A stretch of DNA of 64,000 bases. Origin: Fermentimonas sp. GTDB lineage: Bacteria > Bacteroidota > Bacteroidia > Bacteroidales > Dysgonomonadaceae. The notes beneath the pieces are model-generated. The model made no database searches. It worked only from the letters and a program-made list of their open reading frames with translations, and was not told the DNA's origin. This document shows positions 20,014 to 29,541 of this stretch, one piece after another; the first letter of the stretch is position 1; the number at the start of each line of letters is the position of its first letter. The translations under genes were made by a program, and so were the position numbers. Location of the stretch: positions 30,083 through 94,082 of the forward strand of contig JAQVXD010000006.1 of NCBI GenBank assembly GCA_028709385.1, written 5' to 3'.

Positions 20014-20138
20014 AGGGTGGTTTGTAAACTTCAATTGAGATAATAAACTATCATCTTAAAAAACAGAACATCAGTTAGGATTATAGAAAACAGGGTAATA
20101 AAAATTATAACCAGAGAGCAAATAAAAAATATAGCAGT

Positions 20139-21326
20139 ATGAAACAGTATTCAGTAGACGAAAGTGGTTATTACGGTGAATTTGGAGGAGCATATATTCC
20201 GGAAATTCTCCATAAATGCGTTAATGACCTCGAGAAAGCATATCTTCCAATAATTGAAAGCAGACAGTTTCAGCGTGACTTTAGCCAACTTCTTCATGAT
20301 TATGTTGGGCGACCGTCACCTTTATACCTTTCGAGACAACTGTCAGAACGTTTCGGGGCAAAGATATATCTTAAAAGAGAGGATCTGAACCATACAGGTG
20401 CTCATAAAATAAATAATACAGTTGGTCAGATACTGATTGCCAGAGAGATGGGTAAGACTCGTATTATTGCAGAGACCGGTGCCGGTCAGCATGGTGTGGC
20501 AACAGCGACTGTATGTGCTCTTATGCAGATGCCCTGTACTGTTTATATGGGTGAAACGGATGTTAAGCGTCAGCAGGTAAACGTGAAAAAAATGGAGATG
20601 CTGGGGGCAAAAGTTGTCCCGGTTACTTCAGGAAATATGACTCTTAAAGATGCTACAAACGAGGCAATTAGAGACTGGTGCAGTCATCCCACAGACACTC
20701 ATTATATAATTGGATCTGTTGTTGGGCCTCACCCTTATCCTGATATGGTGGCTCGTTTGCAGTCGGTCATCAGTAAAGAAATCAAAGTACAGCTAACCGA
20801 AAAAGAGGGTAGGGATTATCCCGATTATCTTATTGCATGTGTGGGCGGAGGCAGTAATGCAGCCGGAACAATTTACGAGTATCTTGATAATGATAAGGTT
20901 AATATTGTTCTTGCTGAAGCCGGCGGTAAAGGTGTTGATAGCGGTGAAACGGCAGCTACAATACATCTTGGTAGTCAAGGTGTTTTGCATGGATGCAGGA
21001 CTCTTCTGATGCAGACTGAGGATGGACAGATTACTGAACCATACTCTATTTCAGCGGGATTGGACTATCCGGGGATTGGACCGATGCATGCTAATCTGGC
21101 TGTGCAAAATCGTGCTCAGGTAATTGATATTAACGACGATGAAGCACTGAAGGCTGCCTTCGAACTGACACGTAACGAAGGGATTATACCTGCACTAGAG
21201 TCGGCGCATGCTTTGGCGGCTTTAGAGAAGATAAAATTTAAACCTGAGGATATTGTAGTACTTACTCTTTCCGGTAGAGGTGATAAAGATCTTGACACCT
21301 ATTTTAAATATGAGGGACAATATTAA
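20139..21326 (+). CDS. trpB: Tryptophan synthase beta chain
   Basis: GEFGGAYIPEIL, LKREDLNHTGAHKINN, ACVGGGSNAAGTIY, GRGDKD. Confidence 0.98.
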   Translation: MKQYSVDESGYYGEFGGAYIPEILHKCVNDLEKAYLPIIESRQFQRDFSQLLHDYVGRPSPLYLSRQLSERFGAKIYLKREDLNHTGAHKINNTVGQILIAREMGKTRIIAETGAGQHGVATATVCALMQMPCTVYMGETDVKRQQVNVKKMEMLGAKVVPVTSGNMTLKDATNEAIRDWCSHPTDTHYIIGSVVGPHPYPDMVARLQSVISKEIKVQLTEKEGRDYPDYLIACVGGGSNAAGTIYEYLDNDKVNIVLAEAGGKGVDSGETAATIHLGSQGVLHGCRTLLMQTEDGQITEPYSISAGLDYPGIGPMHANLAVQNRAQVIDINDDEALKAAFELTRNEGIIPALESAHALAALEKIKFKPEDIVVLTLSGRGDKDLDTYFKYEGQY

Positions 21327-21366
21327 TTCGTCCCCGTTATTGATACACAAAAAAATAATTACAGGT

Positions 21367-22773
21367 ATGCAATATAAATATCAAACAAACAGCAAGAAAA
21401 TAATGGGAGATCTTCACACTCCGGTAAGTATCTACCTTAAAGTAAGGGATTCATTTCCACAGTCGGCCCTACTTGAAAGTTCCGATTTTCATGTCAATGA
21501 AAACAGTATCTCTTATCTTGCTCTTAAGCCGATGGCTCGTGTAGAGATAAACAGAGGTGTCTGCACTATGCAGTTTCCCGATGAAGCTGAAGATAGCAAA
21601 CCGCTTACTGAGAACTTTACTATTTCTGATACTTTAAGTGGATTTATTAGAAGATTTGAAGTGACTGGCAACGAAAATGGCAATATTGGTCTGTTTGGAT
21701 ACACTACCTTCAAGTGTGTGAAGTACACCGAAAACATTAATATCAAAGAGAGCAAAGAAGAGCGTAATGATGCTCCTGACTTGTTGTATATTCTTTACAA
21801 ATATATATTGGTTTTCAATCATTTTACAGATGAGATCACTTTGATAGAATTACAGGGTGAAGACGAAATGAGCAGTCTGCATAAGGTAGAGTCGCTTATA
21901 AACCAGCGTAATTTTGCCAACTATAACTTTTTTACAGAGGGTGATGAGTACAGCACCATTTCAGACGACGAATATAAAAAGTTTGTGAAAGCCGGTGTTG
22001 AGCATTGCAAGAAAGGTGACCTGTTTCAGATTGTACTTTCACGGAGATTTGTTCAGCCTTTCTCAGGCGATGACTTTAAAGTTTATCGTGCACTACGTTC
22101 CATTAACCCGTCTCCTTATCTTTTTTACTTTGATTTTGGAGGGTACCGTATTTTTGGGTCATCTCCTGAAACGCATTGTAAAATAGACGGAAAGCGAATA
22201 AGCATAGATCCGATAGCAGGGACTACTAAACGAACGGGTAATTATCATCAGGATATGGAGGGTGTGAAATTTCTTCTAAATGACCCGAAAGAGAATGCTG
22301 AGCATGTAATGCTGGTTGATCTGGCACGAAATGATTTGAGCCGAAATGCTCATAATGTAGAGGTTGAATTTTTCAGGGAACCCCAGTTTTATTCTCATGT
22401 AATTCACCTTGTATCACGTGTAAGCGGAATACTTAATGATGATGCTTATCCTATTAAAGCCTTTTTCGACACATTTCCAGCAGGTACTTTGTCGGGTGCT
22501 CCAAAAGTGCGTGCCATGCAGCTTATCTCGGAAATAGAAACACATAACCGGGGTGCTTATGGCGGGTGTATCGGTTTTATAGGAATGAACGGGAGTCTGA
22601 ATCAGGCTATTACTATACGTACTTTTGTCAGCCGTAACAACGAATTATGGTATCAGGCGGGAGCGGGAATTGTCTCTCAAAGTAATGAGGAGTATGAGCT
22701 GAACGAGGTGAACAGTAAGCTTGATGCACTTAAGCTGGCTATAGATAAAGCTTCTGCACTCTATAATTCTTAA
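21367..22773 (+). CDS. trpE: Anthranilate synthase component I; ORF open from 21280, ATG at 21367 likely start
   Basis: ILGDLHTPVSIYLKVRD-like N-term (IMGDLHTPVSIYLKVRD); FGSSPETHCKI; PAGTLSGAPKVRAMQ; YGGCIGFIGMNG. Confidence 0.96.
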   Translation: MQYKYQTNSKKIMGDLHTPVSIYLKVRDSFPQSALLESSDFHVNENSISYLALKPMARVEINRGVCTMQFPDEAEDSKPLTENFTISDTLSGFIRRFEVTGNENGNIGLFGYTTFKCVKYTENINIKESKEERNDAPDLLYILYKYILVFNHFTDEITLIELQGEDEMSSLHKVESLINQRNFANYNFFTEGDEYSTISDDEYKKFVKAGVEHCKKGDLFQIVLSRRFVQPFSGDDFKVYRALRSINPSPYLFYFDFGGYRIFGSSPETHCKIDGKRISIDPIAGTTKRTGNYHQDMEGVKFLLNDPKENAEHVMLVDLARNDLSRNAHNVEVEFFREPQFYSHVIHLVSRVSGILNDDAYPIKAFFDTFPAGTLSGAPKVRAMQLISEIETHNRGAYGGCIGFIGMNGSLNQAITIRTFVSRNNELWYQAGAGIVSQSNEEYELNEVNSKLDALKLAIDKASALYNS

Positions 22774-22804
22774 CAGAGGTTCTCAACTATATAACATTAT
22801 AAAG

Positions 22805-23377
22805 ATGAAGACAAAAAAAATACTTCTTTTCGATAATTACGACTCATTCACATATAACTTGGTTCATGCTATTAAATCGCTGGGATATAGCGAGGTGGAC
22901 GTAATACGTAATGACAAAATAGATCTGCCCGGTATCAATCAGTATGACAAAATTATTCTTTCACCCGGACCCGGTCTCCCTGAGGAAGCAGGTATAATGC
23001 TTGAGCTTATAAAAGAGTTTAAGGAAAGAAAGAGTATACTTGGTGTTTGCCTCGGGCATCAGGCTATAGCTGAGGTGTTTGGTGCAAAACTGGTTAATAT
23101 ACCTAACGTATTTCACGGGGTACAAACACCAATAAAAATAGTAGGGAGTGATTATATATTTAAGGGATTGCAGGAAAAGATCCTTGCAGGTCGTTATCAT
23201 TCATGGATAGTATCAAAAGAGAATTTTCCGGGAGATCTTGTTATAACTGCTGAAGATGATGCCGGAGACATAATGGCGCTTAAACATAGGGAGTTTGATC
23301 TTCACGGGGTGCAGTTTCATCCGGAATCAATTCTCACTCCCGAGGGAATAAAAATTATTAATAACTTCTTAGAATAA
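22805..23377 (+). CDS. trpG: Anthranilate synthase component II (glutamine amidotransferase)
   Basis: LLFDNYDSFTYNLVHAI; SPGPGLPEEAG; GVCLGHQAIAE; HGVQFHPESILTPEG. Confidence 0.97.
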   Translation: MKTKKILLFDNYDSFTYNLVHAIKSLGYSEVDVIRNDKIDLPGINQYDKIILSPGPGLPEEAGIMLELIKEFKERKSILGVCLGHQAIAEVFGAKLVNIPNVFHGVQTPIKIVGSDYIFKGLQEKILAGRYHSWIVSKENFPGDLVITAEDDAGDIMALKHREFDLHGVQFHPESILTPEGIKIINNFLE

Positions 23378-23389
23378 AGGTTTCACAAA

Positions 23390-24385
23390 ATGAAAGAAAT
23401 ACTTTATAAGCTCTTCGATTATAACTATCTCACCCGCGAAGAGGCCAAACAGGTACTTATTGATATTGTAAACGGTGGTATACCCGAAACGCAGATAGCT
23501 TCACTTATAACCTCTTTTTTAATGCGCAGTATTTCTGTTGATGAAATACTCGGATTCAGGGATGCTCTTCTTGAAATGCGTGTAACGGTAGATTTATCTG
23601 ATTATTCTCCTTTGGATATTGTTGGAACCGGTGGAGATGGGAAGAATACATTCAATATATCTACTACAGCATGTTTTGTGGTTGCAGGTGCCGGTTATAA
23701 CGTGGTTAAACATGGTAATTACGGAGCCACATCAATTAGTGGTGCCAGTAATGTAATTGAACAACAAGGTGTGAAATTCAGTGCAGATAATGATCTGTTA
23801 CGCAAAAGTCTGGATGCATGTCATATTGCTTATCTGCATGCTCCGCTGTTTAGTCCTGCACTTAAAGCTGTTGCTCCGGTGAGAAAAAGTCTGGGTGTAC
23901 GAAACTTTTTCAATGTACTGGGGCCGCTTGTGAATCCTGTACAGCCCGAATATCAGATGCTCGGGGTGTATGATCTGGCAATGTCACGACTTTACAGCTA
24001 TATCTATCAGGAAGAAAACAAGAAGTTCTCGATAGTACATAGTATGGATGGTTATGATGAGGTATCTCTGACCAGTCAGTTTAAAGTAGTATCAAACCGC
24101 GGGGAACAACTTTTTATACCTGCCGATCTTGGGTTTAGAAGAGTTAATCAGGAAGAACTGTATGGAGGTGATACTCCTGAAGATGCTGCAAAGATATTCA
24201 GGAATGTGATAAGTGCAAATGCAGAAGATGCTCAGATGAATGTAGTGCTTGTAAATGCTGCTTTTGGAATACAGACCATCGATCAGGATAAAACAATAGA
24301 CGATTGTCTTGAGATTGCACGTGATTCACTTTATGGAAAGAAGGCTCTTAAAGTGTTGGATAAATTTGTAGAAATCAATAGTTGA
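23390..24385 (+). CDS. trpD: Anthranilate phosphoribosyltransferase
   Basis: DIVGTGGDGKNTFNISTT; KHGNYGATSISGASNVIE. Confidence 0.97.
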   Translation: MKEILYKLFDYNYLTREEAKQVLIDIVNGGIPETQIASLITSFLMRSISVDEILGFRDALLEMRVTVDLSDYSPLDIVGTGGDGKNTFNISTTACFVVAGAGYNVVKHGNYGATSISGASNVIEQQGVKFSADNDLLRKSLDACHIAYLHAPLFSPALKAVAPVRKSLGVRNFFNVLGPLVNPVQPEYQMLGVYDLAMSRLYSYIYQEENKKFSIVHSMDGYDEVSLTSQFKVVSNRGEQLFIPADLGFRRVNQEELYGGDTPEDAAKIFRNVISANAEDAQMNVVLVNAAFGIQTIDQDKTIDDCLEIARDSLYGKKALKVLDKFVEINS

Positions 24386-24435
24386 ATTAGTTTAAGTTTG
24401 AGATGCTGACAGGATAAACTTGAATATGAAAAATT

Positions 24436-25230
24436 ATGAAAGATATTTTAAGCGAGATAATAGCACATAAAAGAATAGAAGTTGAACGACAAAAAAGAGT
24501 GGTGCCTTTTACAGAACTGGAGAGGCAGCTCTCGCAAAATGAGGGAATTGCATTCCATTCTTTAAAGGAATCACTCGAGAGATCAAAAACAGGTATAATT
24601 TCGGAGTTCAAACGACGCTCACCGAGTAAGGGTTGGTTGCATCAGGATGCTGATATAGATTTTGTTACAAAAGAGTATGAGTTGGCAGGCGCCTCTGCAC
24701 TGTCTGTACTAACAGATGAGAAATACTTTGGAGGTACTCTTAATGATTTAAAAACTGCAACTAAAAACGTTCAGATACCTGTTATGAGGAAAGAGTTTAT
24801 AGTTGATGAGTATCAGATTTATGAAGCAAAACTGGCAGGTGCAAGTGCAATTTTATTAATTGCAGCTGCAATAACAACCGAGGAGTCGAAACGATTTACT
24901 GAACTTGCCAGTCAGCTGCAGCTGGATGTCCTCCTGGAGCTGCATGATCAGAAGGAAACAGATTATATAACACCGCTTAATAGTGTGATAGGTGTCAACA
25001 ACAGGAATCTGGGCAGTTTTGTAACCGATTTGCAGAAGTCTTTTCGTATGGCGGAACTCCTTCCGAAAGATGCAGTATGGGTTTCAGAGAGTGGTATCTC
25101 TGACGCAGGTGTTGTAAAAGAGTTGAGGGATGCAGGTTATAAAGGTTTTCTTATCGGTGAATACTTTATGAAGTCTGGAAGACCTGGAGAAAGATTGCGA
25201 GATTTTATTCAACAGATAGAAACTGTTTGA
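24436..25230 (+). CDS. trpC: Indole-3-glycerol phosphate synthase
   Basis: ISEFKRRSPSKGWL; ALSVLTDEKYFGG; RKEFIVDEYQI; IGVNNRNLGSF; SESGI. Confidence 0.97.
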   Translation: MKDILSEIIAHKRIEVERQKRVVPFTELERQLSQNEGIAFHSLKESLERSKTGIISEFKRRSPSKGWLHQDADIDFVTKEYELAGASALSVLTDEKYFGGTLNDLKTATKNVQIPVMRKEFIVDEYQIYEAKLAGASAILLIAAAITTEESKRFTELASQLQLDVLLELHDQKETDYITPLNSVIGVNNRNLGSFVTDLQKSFRMAELLPKDAVWVSESGISDAGVVKELRDAGYKGFLIGEYFMKSGRPGERLRDFIQQIETV

Positions 25231-25289
25231 TGTTTATAGATTATAAGCCTGATTATAAGGTTAATTGAAACATTATAAACCGTTAAATT

Positions 25290-25901
25290 ATGATTATCAA
25301 AGTATGTGGAATGCGTGACGAAGAGAATATTCTGCAACTTGAGCAGCTGGATATCGATTGGATGGGATTCATATTCTACCCTGATTCGCCACGTTATGCG
25401 GGGAATAAGGTGAAATACCTGCCAAGAAAGATTAAAAAGATTGGTGTGTTTGTAGACCAGAATCCTCAGATTATTCGTGACCGTGCAAAAGATAATCACC
25501 TCTTTGCAATTCAGTTGCATGGCAGTGAGCCGCCGTGGTATTGTATTAATTTACGCGAAGAGGGTTATAAGGTGATTAAATCATTCGGGATTGAGAAAGA
25601 TGGTTTCATACCAAAAGCACAACTCAATGCTTACGAAGGCAAATGCGACTATTATCTTTTTGATACAAAAACAGACCTTTATGGCGGTTCAGGTAAGAAA
25701 TTCAATTGGAGCAGACTGGCTGATTATGATGGCGAAACGCCTTTTATTTTAAGTGGCGGTATTTCTCCTGAAGATGCTGAGGAGATAAAATCCTTTAGTC
25801 ACCCTAAGTTTGTGGGAATAGATATTAACAGTCGTTTTGAAGTTTCTCCTGCAATCAAGGATAATGAAGCAATAGAATCTTTTATAAAACAATTAAGATA
25901 A
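25290..25901 (+). CDS. trpF: Phosphoribosylanthranilate isomerase
   Basis: IIKVCGMRDEENI; DWMGFIFYPDSPRY; QLHGSEPPWYC; GGSGKKFNWS; LSGGISPEDA. Confidence 0.95.
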   Translation: MIIKVCGMRDEENILQLEQLDIDWMGFIFYPDSPRYAGNKVKYLPRKIKKIGVFVDQNPQIIRDRAKDNHLFAIQLHGSEPPWYCINLREEGYKVIKSFGIEKDGFIPKAQLNAYEGKCDYYLFDTKTDLYGGSGKKFNWSRLADYDGETPFILSGGISPEDAEEIKSFSHPKFVGIDINSRFEVSPAIKDNEAIESFIKQLR

Positions 25902-25973
25902 AAAAAGTACGTAGCAATCGGTTGATTGTAACAATAAATGAAGAATATAAATATTAGAATACTAAATATAAAA

Positions 25974-26750
25974 ATGAACAGAATTGATAAACTATTTCAG
26001 GAAAAGGAAAACAATATTTTGTCTGTATATTTTACAGCAGGTTACCCTAAACTTGATGATACCGTTAAAGTGATTCAGTCACTTGAAAAGAATGGAGTAG
26101 ATATGCTTGAAATAGGTGTACCTTTCAGCGACCCGATGGCAGATGGTCCGGTAATACAGTCATCAGGTTCACAGGCACTAAAGAATGGTATGAGTCTGAA
26201 AGTTCTCTTTGACCAGTTGTCTGATATCAGACGAACAGTATCTATCCCCCTGGTCCTGATGAGTTATCTTAACCCGATTATTCAGTTCGGATTTGAAAAC
26301 TATTGCCAGAAAGCAGTGAAATGCGGAATAGACGGATTAATAATACCTGATCTTCCATTTGCTGAGTATAAGGAGGACTATAAACCGATTGCAGAAAAAT
26401 ATGGTTTGCACGTCATTATGCTGATTACTCCTGAAACTTCAGAAGAGCGAATCAAGCTAATCGACCAAAACACATCAGGGTTTTTATATATGGTTTCATC
26501 TGCTTCAGTAACCGGTGCCAGGAACAGTTTCAGTGAAGATAATCTGGCTTATTTCCGCAGGGTGAATGAAATGCAGCTAAATAATCACAGGTTAATTGGC
26601 TTTGGCATATCTAATAAAGAGACATTTAAAGCCGCTTGTCGTGAAGCATCAGGTGCTATCATTGGCAGTAAGTTTATCTCATTACTTGGCAGTGAAGAAT
26701 CGATTGATGAAGCCGTAAAACAATTAATTATTTCTATAGATCCAAAGTGA
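25974..26750 (+). CDS. trpA: Tryptophan synthase alpha chain; ORF open from 25938, ATG at 25974 likely start
   Basis: YFTAGYPKLDDT; LEIGVPFSDPMADGPVIQ; IPDLPFAEY; GFGISNKE. Confidence 0.97.
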   Translation: MNRIDKLFQEKENNILSVYFTAGYPKLDDTVKVIQSLEKNGVDMLEIGVPFSDPMADGPVIQSSGSQALKNGMSLKVLFDQLSDIRRTVSIPLVLMSYLNPIIQFGFENYCQKAVKCGIDGLIIPDLPFAEYKEDYKPIAEKYGLHVIMLITPETSEERIKLIDQNTSGFLYMVSSASVTGARNSFSEDNLAYFRRVNEMQLNNHRLIGFGISNKETFKAACREASGAIIGSKFISLLGSEESIDEAVKQLIISIDPK

Positions 26751-26781
26751 CATAAATCATTATTTATCGGGCAACAAATAT

Positions 26782-26789
26782 TACATTTG
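26782..26789 (+). promoter_or_regulatory. Candidate -7 promoter element (TACATTTG) upstream of EamA gene
   Basis: Matches TAnnTTTG; supports ATG at 26831 rather than the TTG at 26798 as start. Confidence 0.4.
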
Positions 26790-26830
26790 CAGATTATTTG
26801 TTATTGAATCCGAAAAACGAACTACATTTT

Positions 26831-27715
26831 ATGCCACTCCAATCGCATGTTGGTGAAATTGCATCACTATTGACGGCTGTTTGCTGGACCTTTAGTGCCA
26901 TTTACTTTGAGAAAGCAGGCAGAAGAGTTGGATCTTTGTCTGTAAATATTATTCGTATATTTCTTGGAGTTATTTTCTTGGGCATCACAACTTTATTCAC
27001 CCGCGGAATGTTTTTTCCGATGGATGCCACCCCTTATAACTGGTTATGGTTAGGGCTTTCGGGCATTGTTGGTTTTTTTCTTGGTGACCTCTTCCTGTTC
27101 AAATCTTATACTATAATCGGTTCCCGTACTTCGCAGCTTATCATGAGTCTTGCTCCAATGATTACTGCAATTATTGGATGGTTTTTTCTTCATGAGATAC
27201 TTTCTATCAAGAGTATAATAGGAATAATTGTGAGCGTAGCAGGAATAATGATAGCTGTTGCAGGGAAAAAACTTAAACTGAATATGCCTGTCAAAGGATT
27301 TATGTACGCTTTGGGTGGTGCGTTGGGACAGGCTGTCGGACTTATTCTCAGTAAAAAAGGTATGGGCGATTATGATGCAATTGCATCCACTCAGATTCGT
27401 GCAATATTTGGATTTGCAGCATTCGCGATACTTGTGACATTTGCGAAAAGATGGAGGCGGGTGATCCTCACCACAGGAGATAGAAAAAGTATGAGTATTA
27501 TCACTATTGGAACAATATTTGGACCTTTTATCGGGGTTTCTCTTTCTCTTTATGCTGTTCAGCACACTGAAACAGGAATAGCTTCTGCACTTATGGCGCT
27601 TACTCCTATCTTTATTATTGTACCGTCTGCAATTATGTTTAAAGAAAAAATCACTGCCCCCCAGGTAATTGGGGCAGTGATTAGTATAGTAGGTGCTTCG
27701 ATTTTCTTTATTTAA
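26831..27715 (+). CDS. EamA/DMT family transporter; ORF open from 26798
   Basis: About ten TM helices in two repeats; ATG at 26831 (MPLQSHVGEIASLLTAVCWTFSAIYFEKAG). Confidence 0.9.
   Translation: MPLQSHVGEIASLLTAVCWTFSAIYFEKAGRRVGSLSVNIIRIFLGVIFLGITTLFTRGMFFPMDATPYNWLWLGLSGIVGFFLGDLFLFKSYTIIGSRTSQLIMSLAPMITAIIGWFFLHEILSIKSIIGIIVSVAGIMIAVAGKKLKLNMPVKGFMYALGGALGQAVGLILSKKGMGDYDAIASTQIRAIFGFAAFAILVTFAKRWRRVILTTGDRKSMSIITIGTIFGPFIGVSLSLYAVQHTETGIASALMALTPIFIIVPSAIMFKEKITAPQVIGAVISIVGASIFFI
27649..27682. repeat. Perfect 12-bp inverted repeat near 3' end of EamA coding sequence
   Basis: AATCACTGCCCC (27649-27660) - 10 nt - GGGGCAGTGATT (27671-27682). Confidence 0.85.
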
Positions 27716-27807
27716 AAAAACAGATCAGTTTTTATCTGAAATTAAATTGTAATTATAATTACAATTAACAACTAAAATAAAACTCTTCAAATTTTATAAT
27801 ACAGTAA

Positions 27808-28872
27808 TTAATGAATTTCAATAGTCCTTTTCTCTTTACTGCTTTGGAAAGCCAGCTCTATGATCTTCATAACATTACGTGCCTCTTCGGGTTTCACTGC
27901 AATCTCACATCTTCCGTTAATTGCATCTCTTAAGTTGATGAAATAATCTTTGTAATCACCTTGTTCGCTTTCAAGTTTTCCCTGAATCTTAACTCCCTTG
28001 TATTCAGTATTTATAGTTCCCCAAATCTCTTCCGGCTCTTTACCCCAGTCTTTACCTGTCGGTTTAGCACCGCCATCAAGTGTTGCCTCTTGAATATCAA
28101 GACCATACTTAACAAAAGAACCCTTCGTTCCATGTAGAAGGTAAGTAGGTCCCGGAATTCGGCAAATCATTCCAGATTTCAATGTTGCAGTCAGCCCGGG
28201 ATAGTGAAGACGTACATCAAAATGATCGTCAGCTTTTGCCCACTCTCTTTGGCTATCAATAACTGCTGTCACGGCTTCCGGCATACCAAAGAACCACAAT
28301 GCCTGATCTATCAGGTGTGAACCTAAATCGTAGAATATACCTGAACCGGGCAGGGGCTCTTCACGCCATGCACCTCCGGGTCTTGGATTTATGCGATACC
28401 TGTCGAAGTGAGACTCATACTCAACTATATCTCCCAAAAGCCCGCTTTCAAGTAATTTCTTTACTGTTTTTGTATCACTTGTGAAGCGACGATTATGATA
28501 GACTGTGAGAATTTTATTTTGCTTATCTGCTATTTCAATCAGTTCATCCGCTTCGGCCACATTCACGGTGAAAGGCTTCTCAACAACTACATGCTTTCCC
28601 GCAAGTAAAGCTTCTTTAGACCAACGGAAATGATCGGTATTTGGAGAAGTTACTATAACAAGATCAATATTCGGATCGTTTATAATACTATTTGCATCGG
28701 GAACTATTTCTGCTGACGGATACCGTTCCTTTGCAGTTTTCTGCCTTTCAGGATTGGCAGTACTAATTTTAGAAAGTTCAAATCCCTCTACAACATCTAT
28801 AAATGGGGCATGAAATACTCGGCCGGAGAGACCGTATCCAATAATACCAGTGCGAATGTTAGTTGTTGACAT
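27808..28872 (-). CDS. Gfo/Idh/MocA family oxidoreductase
   Basis: RTGIIGYGLSGRVFHAPFI; VVVEKPFTVNVAEADELI. Confidence 0.93.
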   Translation of the reverse strand: MSTTNIRTGIIGYGLSGRVFHAPFIDVVEGFELSKISTANPERQKTAKERYPSAEIVPDANSIINDPNIDLVIVTSPNTDHFRWSKEALLAGKHVVVEKPFTVNVAEADELIEIADKQNKILTVYHNRRFTSDTKTVKKLLESGLLGDIVEYESHFDRYRINPRPGGAWREEPLPGSGIFYDLGSHLIDQALWFFGMPEAVTAVIDSQREWAKADDHFDVRLHYPGLTATLKSGMICRIPGPTYLLHGTKGSFVKYGLDIQEATLDGGAKPTGKDWGKEPEEIWGTINTEYKGVKIQGKLESEQGDYKDYFINLRDAINGRCEIAVKPEEARNVMKIIELAFQSSKEKRTIEIH

Positions 28873-28931
28873 AGATTAATTTTTTGTGTTTCATTAATGA
28901 TGAGACTCAAAGATAACCATTTTTTCATAAT

Positions 28932-29510
28932 TTAATCCTTCAATAAAAACTTCATTAATTTTTGAGTTGCCAGCGCACGGTGACTAATACTGTTTTTGAC
29001 GTCATCACCAAGCTCAGCAAATGTTTGATTGTAACCATCGGGTTTAAATATTGGATCGTATCCAAAACCTGCATTACCTTTTTGATCTAAAGTGATTTCA
29101 CCATTTATGATACCTTCGAAATAATGCTCTTTGCTGTTTGAAATAAGAGCAATTACAGTTCTGAATCGCGCTTTTCTATTATCAGTATGTTTTAAAACAT
29201 TTAGAAGTTTATTCATATTATCTGCAGGTCTGCAAGCTTCCCCTGCATAACGAGAAGAATAAACACCAGGTAAACCAGCAAGTGCTTCCACTTCCAAACC
29301 GGTATCATCAGCAAAACAGTCATAACCATAATTATCTTTCACATATTTTGCTTTTATAAGAGCGTTTGCTTCTAAAGTTGTGCCGGTCTCTTCTATATCT
29401 TCGTGGCAGTTTATGTCAGAGAGGCTCAGAATCTGCAGTCTGCCATCAGCAATTTTACGAACCTCCTCAAGTTTATGTTTATTGTTTGTTGCAAAAACGA
29501 TCTCTTTCAT
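28932..29510 (-). CDS. rdgB: Non-canonical purine NTP pyrophosphatase (RdgB/HAM1)
   Basis: [56 protein letters not shown]. Confidence 0.96.
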   Translation of the reverse strand: MKEIVFATNNKHKLEEVRKIADGRLQILSLSDINCHEDIEETGTTLEANALIKAKYVKDNYGYDCFADDTGLEVEALAGLPGVYSSRYAGEACRPADNMNKLLNVLKHTDNRKARFRTVIALISNSKEHYFEGIINGEITLDQKGNAGFGYDPIFKPDGYNQTFAELGDDVKNSISHRALATQKLMKFLLKD

Positions 29511-29541
29511 TATTATTTTTTTGCGGATAATTACACATCAA

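Noticed and set aside
20139-26750. trpBEGDCFA gene order considered as unusual
   Set aside because: This trpB-first order is, to my knowledge, common in Bacteroidetes; only the upstream leader is notable.
27050-27565. 171-aa minus-strand ORF opposite the EamA gene
   Set aside because: Cys/His/Ser-rich antisense translation typical of a shadow ORF; sense frame is a clear DMT transporter.
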